From the NCBI GenBank assembly GCA_023419055.1, contig JAEZYO010000107.1, positions 1 through 9,474 of the forward strand: a stretch of DNA of 9,474 nucleotides, read 5' to 3'. The position numbers were made by a program, and so were the translations under genes. Of the stretch, positions 6,574 to 9,474 are shown piece by piece. Origin of the DNA: Pseudomonadota bacterium (GTDB lineage Bacteria; Myxococcota; Polyangia; Polyangiales; Polyangiaceae). Every line of letters starts with the position of its first letter. The stretch's first letter is position 1. Under the pieces are notes generated by a model. That model saw only the letters and a program-made list of their open reading frames with translations, had not been told where the DNA came from and made no database searches.

Positions 6574-7886
6574 CGACGAGGGAAGGTCGTGCGTCCTCGG
6601 GCCTGCCGCGGGCTCGGAGCGGCCTTCGCGCCTTGCTGCGCCTCGCGGGCGATCCCTTGGAGCGGCCGGCGGAGTACTTCGACGAGCTCGGGGACACCTT
6701 CGAGGTCCGCCTGTTCGGGTCGACGCACGTGCTCACGCGCGACCCGGTCTGGTTCGAGGAAGTGCTCGTGAAGAAGAGCAAGTCGTTCCAGAAGGACCGC
6801 GCGACCAAAGGACTCGGCGCGCTCCTCGGGCAAGGCCTCCTGGTTCGTGACGGCGCGGCCTGGCGCGAGCGCCGGCGCCTTCTCGGCCCGCCGTTCACGC
6901 CGACCGAGATCGAGCGGCACCTCGCGACGTTCCGAGCGGAGGCGACCCGAGAGCTCGATCGCTGGCGGCCCGACGAGGCCGTCGACATACACCAGTCGAT
7001 GGCGCGGCTCACGATGCGGATCGCGCTCGTGACATTGTTCGGGTACGAAGCGAGCGAGCGCGACGAGTTCGAGGTCCACATGGCCGCCGCGATGCGCTAC
7101 TTCGAAGGCATCGGGGGAACGCAGGTTCCCCTGCCGACATGGGTGCCGACGCGGGTGAACCGCGATTTCGCGCTCGCGCGCCTTCGTTTCCGCGAGTTCC
7201 TGGAGCGCATCATCGCGCGTGCGGCGCCCCCAGGCAGTGTGCTCGACGTCCTGGAAGGAGCCCGCCGCGACGGGCGACTGAGTCATGACGACGTCGTCGA
7301 CGAGGCGATGACGATGCTCGTGGCCGGTCACGAAACGTCGGCGTTGAGCCTCACGTATCTCCTTGCCGAGCTGGGTTTGCAGCCGGAGCTCCAAGAGCCC
7401 ATTGTCCGCGCGGCTTCATCGTGGGCGGACCCGCTCAGCTTGCGCGACCTGACGCAAGGTAGTGCCGTCCACCGTGCCGTTTTGGAAGGCTTGCGTCTTT
7501 ACCCGGTAACGTGGGCTCTCGGACGAGAGGCGCTGGAACCGGTCGACATCGAGGGCTGCCGCGTGGAGGCGGGCACGCAGGTCTACCTCTTTCAATGGTC
7601 GATGCAGCGCTCTCCTCGCTTCTTCGACCGCGCGCTCGAACTCTGGCCCGATCGATTCATCGAGCAACCGCTTGGCGCCCTCTCCAAGGGGCGGTTCGTG
7701 CCTTTCGGCATGGGGCCACGTATCTGTATCGGCAACCAGTTCGCCCTCGCCGAGATCGCGGTGATCCTGACCGACGTCCTCCGTCGTTTTCGGGTCGAGA
7801 CCAAGTCGCGTTTTCCGCCGCGCTTCCGGGCGTCCATCACGGCACGGCCGCGCGAGCCCGTGCTCGTCAGCGTTCGCCCTCGCTGA
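6570..7886 (+). CDS. cytochrome P450 monooxygenase
   Basis: A 438-residue soluble bacterial P450 that would insert one oxygen atom into an organic substrate using electrons from a separate redox partner. Visible hallmarks are the C-helix WRERRR (W98, R102), the I-helix oxygen-activation motif AGHETS at 252-257, the K-helix E-x-x-R (E306-R309 in EGLRLYP), the WPDRF element at 359-363 and the heme loop FGMGPRICIG with the thiolate ligand C386. Length is normal for a class that lacks fused reductase domains and no N-terminal membrane anchor is seen. Its ATG at 6570 overlaps the TetR stop as ATGA, indicating translational coupling. The reading frame is open far upstream, but that part is antisense or out of frame with real genes and is not an N-terminal extension. 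No ferredoxin or ferredoxin reductase is in the window. Substrate cannot be inferred beyond likely small hydrophobic or fatty compounds. Confidence 0.95.
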   Translation: MTTREGRASSGLPRARSGLRALLRLAGDPLERPAEYFDELGDTFEVRLFGSTHVLTRDPVWFEEVLVKKSKSFQKDRATKGLGALLGQGLLVRDGAAWRERRRLLGPPFTPTEIERHLATFRAEATRELDRWRPDEAVDIHQSMARLTMRIALVTLFGYEASERDEFEVHMAAAMRYFEGIGGTQVPLPTWVPTRVNRDFALARLRFREFLERIIARAAPPGSVLDVLEGARRDGRLSHDDVVDEAMTMLVAGHETSALSLTYLLAELGLQPELQEPIVRAASSWADPLSLRDLTQGSAVHRAVLEGLRLYPVTWALGREALEPVDIEGCRVEAGTQVYLFQWSMQRSPRFFDRALELWPDRFIEQPLGALSKGRFVPFGMGPRICIGNQFALAEIAVILTDVLRRFRVETKSRFPPRFRASITARPREPVLVSVRPR

Positions 7887-7916
7887 CGAGGCGCCCGGAC
7901 CCCGAGCGACGCCTCG
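7887..7916 (+). terminator. hairpin directly after the P450 stop; possible terminator
   Basis: CGAGGCG (7887-7893) and CGCCTCG (7910-7916) are perfect 7-bp arms starting at the base after the P450 TGA. The 16-nt loop can form a short inner CGG/CCG stem. No T-run follows, so it is not a textbook intrinsic terminator. The rest of the 196-nt gap to the peptidase gene holds another 8-bp repeat (GCGTGTCG at 7945-7952, CGACACGC at 7980-7987) but no recognised gene. Confidence 0.35.
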
Positions 7917-8082
7917 CGCCGCAATCGGCAACGACTACCACCGAGCGTGTCGCACGCGCTCGGGAATCGACCTACCGGCCGACACGCCCGTCGAGCACGT
8001 CGAGGTTCCTGCTCGCCGAGATTCTTTTGAAGGTTCGCACGCCGAGACGTGAAGGAGGGATAGGCGAGAGGAGACGACGACC

Positions 8083-9084
8083 ATGAAAACGGCGAGGCGC
8101 GTGTGTGGGCTCTGGCTGAGCATCCTGCTGAGCGCGGGGTGTCGAAACGAGGGGACCCCCGTCGAGGCGGACGCAGGGGTGGAGAGAGACGGGGGCAACG
8201 ACGAGCAGTACGTCGCCGACGTGACGTTCATCGCCGCTCCGCGCATACCCGGCTCGGCGCACTGGCAAGAAGTGCAGGATCTTTGCGCCGAACGCCTCGA
8301 GGCTCTCGGTTACGACGTCGAGCGACACGCCTACGGGACAGGTGTGAACGTGATCGGCGTGCGACGCGGGACCAGCATGCCCGACGAGCAAGTCTTGATC
8401 TCGGCTCACTACGATCACATCAAGGGTTGCGCCGGAGCCGACGACGACGGCAGCGGCGTCGCCGGCGTGCTCGAAGCGGCGCGCTGGCTCGCTACGGAGC
8501 CCAGGGCTCGCACGCTCGTGGCCGCCTGCTGGGACGAGGAGGAGCGACGGAGCGACGATCAATCCACGAACGGCTCGAAGGCTTACGCCGAGCGAGCGCG
8601 CGAGCGCGGCGAGACCATCGTGGCCAACGTGGTGCTCGACGGTATCGCGTACGCGAGCAGTGAGGCAAACTCACAGACCCTGCCTGAAGGGCTCGAGGCG
8701 GTGTTTCCCGACCAGGTACGGCAGATCGAGGAGAATGATTCCCGCGGAGACTTCATCCTCGGCGTGCTCGACTCGAGAAGCCACGGTTTCGCCGAGAAGT
8801 TCCTCGACGCCGCTCGAGCGGAGAGCCTCCCGGCCGTGCTCCTCGAGCTGCCCGAGGATAGGCTCGCCGACCCTTCCTCGAGCGAGCTCCGTCGCTCGGA
8901 CCACTCGGCGTTCTGGGATCACGGTTACCCGGGAATGCTCCTGACGGACACCGCCAACTACCGGAGTCCCTACTACCACTGCGAGCAGGGAGAGGACTCG
9001 GTGGACACGCTCGACCTGAATTTCGCGCTGCGCGTCGTTCGCAGCGTCACGGCCGCTGCCGCCCTGGCGCTCGACGAGCCCTAG
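8083..9084 (+). CDS. secreted M28-family zinc peptidase, predicted lipoprotein
   Basis: A 333-residue aminopeptidase-like protein. The N-terminus is a lipoprotein signal peptide: a basic start, the hydrophobic LWLSILLSAG and C20, with Ser rather than the usual Leu/Val/Ile at -3. A low-complexity linker rich in Asp, Ala and Gly (about 21-45) would tether it to a membrane. The M28 metal site looks complete: H109 and D111 in SAHYDH, the bridging D121 in ADDDGSG, the glutamate pair near E153-E154 in CWDEEE (base and zinc ligand), D186 in VVLDG and H299 in YYHCE, followed by the D-T pair. The family uses two zinc ions to remove N-terminal residues, but some members act on other amide or ester substrates, so the substrate is open. 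AGGAG at 8069-8073, 9 nt before the ATG, supports the start; a stronger AAGGAGG at 8052-8058 serves no visible start. The acidic/basic run after the glutamate pair is unusual. Confidence 0.88.
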   Translation: MKTARRVCGLWLSILLSAGCRNEGTPVEADAGVERDGGNDEQYVADVTFIAAPRIPGSAHWQEVQDLCAERLEALGYDVERHAYGTGVNVIGVRRGTSMPDEQVLISAHYDHIKGCAGADDDGSGVAGVLEAARWLATEPRARTLVAACWDEEERRSDDQSTNGSKAYAERARERGETIVANVVLDGIAYASSEANSQTLPEGLEAVFPDQVRQIEENDSRGDFILGVLDSRSHGFAEKFLDAARAESLPAVLLELPEDRLADPSSSELRRSDHSAFWDHGYPGMLLTDTANYRSPYYHCEQGEDSVDTLDLNFALRVVRSVTAAAALALDEP

Positions 9085-9136
9085 CCGGTGCCCTCGCCTT
9101 GAACCTGCTCGCTTCGATTTCTGGATGCAGGGCGCC

Positions 9137-9474
9137 TCAGCGTTCCGATCGCAATCGCCGGCGTCTCAAGAGCGCCAGGGACGCGAGGAGGGCAAGAACC
9201 GGCGAGCCGGCTCCCGAGGCCGCCCCAATGGCGTTGCTGCACTTGCAGCCACCGAAGCCGTCCTCCAGCCCCGTGGACTCGAGGATCAGCTTCCCGTTCG
9301 GGTCTACCGTTCCGCCTCCGGGTCCGGGCAAATACGTCTCTTCCGCCGCAGTGCTCGATTCGCCGGCGGCCCCATCCGCAACGGGAACGTCCGCGCGCGG
9401 AACCGGCTCGGCTTCTTCGGCGCTCGCTGCTCCTTCTGCGACGCAGAAGGTCATGACGAAACACAGCGTGTAGA
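9137..9474 (-). CDS. MYXO-CTERM surface protein (5' end beyond window)
   Basis: The minus-strand frame ends at TGA 9139-9137 and is open to the right edge, so the true start lies beyond 9474; an internal ATG at 9454 lies within a hydrophobic run and is not favoured. The visible N-terminal part (LCFVMTFCVAEGAASAEE) looks like the end of a Sec signal peptide with a cleavage site near ASA. Then come an acidic, Ala/Gly/Pro-rich region without a recognised fold and the C-terminal sorting-like tail: GGCKCSN, a hydrophobic stretch around VLALLASLALL and RRRRLRSER. That tripartite tail matches the MYXO-CTERM domain, which in myxobacteria directs proteins to the cell surface after processing by a dedicated membrane protease. 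It is small, and its function is unknown. It converges with the M28 peptidase, leaving a 52-nt gap. Confidence 0.8.
   Translation of the reverse strand, partial: YTLCFVMTFCVAEGAASAEEAEPVPRADVPVADGAAGESSTAAEETYLPGPGGGTVDPNGKLILESTGLEDGFGGCKCSNAIGAASGAGSPVLALLASLALLRRRRLRSER

Noticed and set aside
1198..7886. A biosynthetic or aromatic-degradation gene cluster (cysteine synthase, methyltransferase, dioxygenase, P450)
   Set aside because: The genes lie in separate, differently oriented transcription units with their own regulators, and there is no core biosynthetic enzyme, ring hydroxylase, transporter or redox partner.
7943..7987. Overlapping small hairpins in the P450-peptidase gap, considered as an RNA gene or riboswitch
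   Set aside because: Short stems only, no recognisable conserved RNA motif, no T-run or promoter; insufficient to call an RNA.
9087..9136. GGTGCCCT / AGGGCGCC inverted repeat between the stops of the peptidase and MYXO-CTERM genes
   Set aside because: The arms need a wobble pair and the loop is 34 nt; in DNA this GC-rich it is likely chance, though a weak terminator is not excluded.

Overview
This is a GC-rich chromosomal stretch that most likely comes from a myxobacterium (Myxococcota, perhaps the Polyangia). The best evidence is the gene at the right edge, whose product ends in a MYXO-CTERM-type tail: a Gly-Cys-x-Cys motif, a short hydrophobic helix and an Arg-rich terminus. A lipoprotein with an Asp/Ala/Gly-rich linker and the mix of SARP-like, LysR and TetR regulators fit the same group. 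Species cannot be named from the sequence.

Layout, left to right. (1) Minus strand, 1-1152, running off the left edge: a regulator with a SARP-like winged helix, a BTAD domain and the start of a TolB-like domain. (2) Divergent from it, a PLP-dependent cysteine synthase (1198-2136), followed 71 nt later by a class I SAM methyltransferase (2208-3017). (3) A 241-nt convergent gap with a 9-bp inverted repeat and a possible relic of an AraC-type regulator. (4) A LysR regulator (minus, 3259-4164) divergent from a type I extradiol dioxygenase-like protein (4314-5192) that keeps all expected metal ligands and catalytic residues. (5) A small membrane protein with a pilin-like C-terminal domain (minus, 5238-5810). 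(6) A TetR regulator (5917-6573) overlapping a cytochrome P450 (6570-7886) by ATGA, with a perfect palindromic operator candidate just before the TetR start. (7) A secreted M28 zinc peptidase lipoprotein (8083-9084), convergent with (8) the MYXO-CTERM protein (9137 to beyond the right edge).

Three regulator/enzyme modules stand out: SARP-BTAD next to cysK, LysR divergent from the dioxygenase, and TetR translationally coupled to the P450. The dioxygenase and P450 point to oxidation of aromatic or hydrophobic compounds. No redox partner, ring hydroxylase, downstream hydrolase or biosynthetic core enzyme is present, so no complete pathway can be claimed. I found no tRNA, rRNA, CRISPR array, insertion sequence or phage gene. 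I do not see a clearly new multi-gene system; the most testable observations are the TetR operator, the intact dioxygenase site and the AraC relic.
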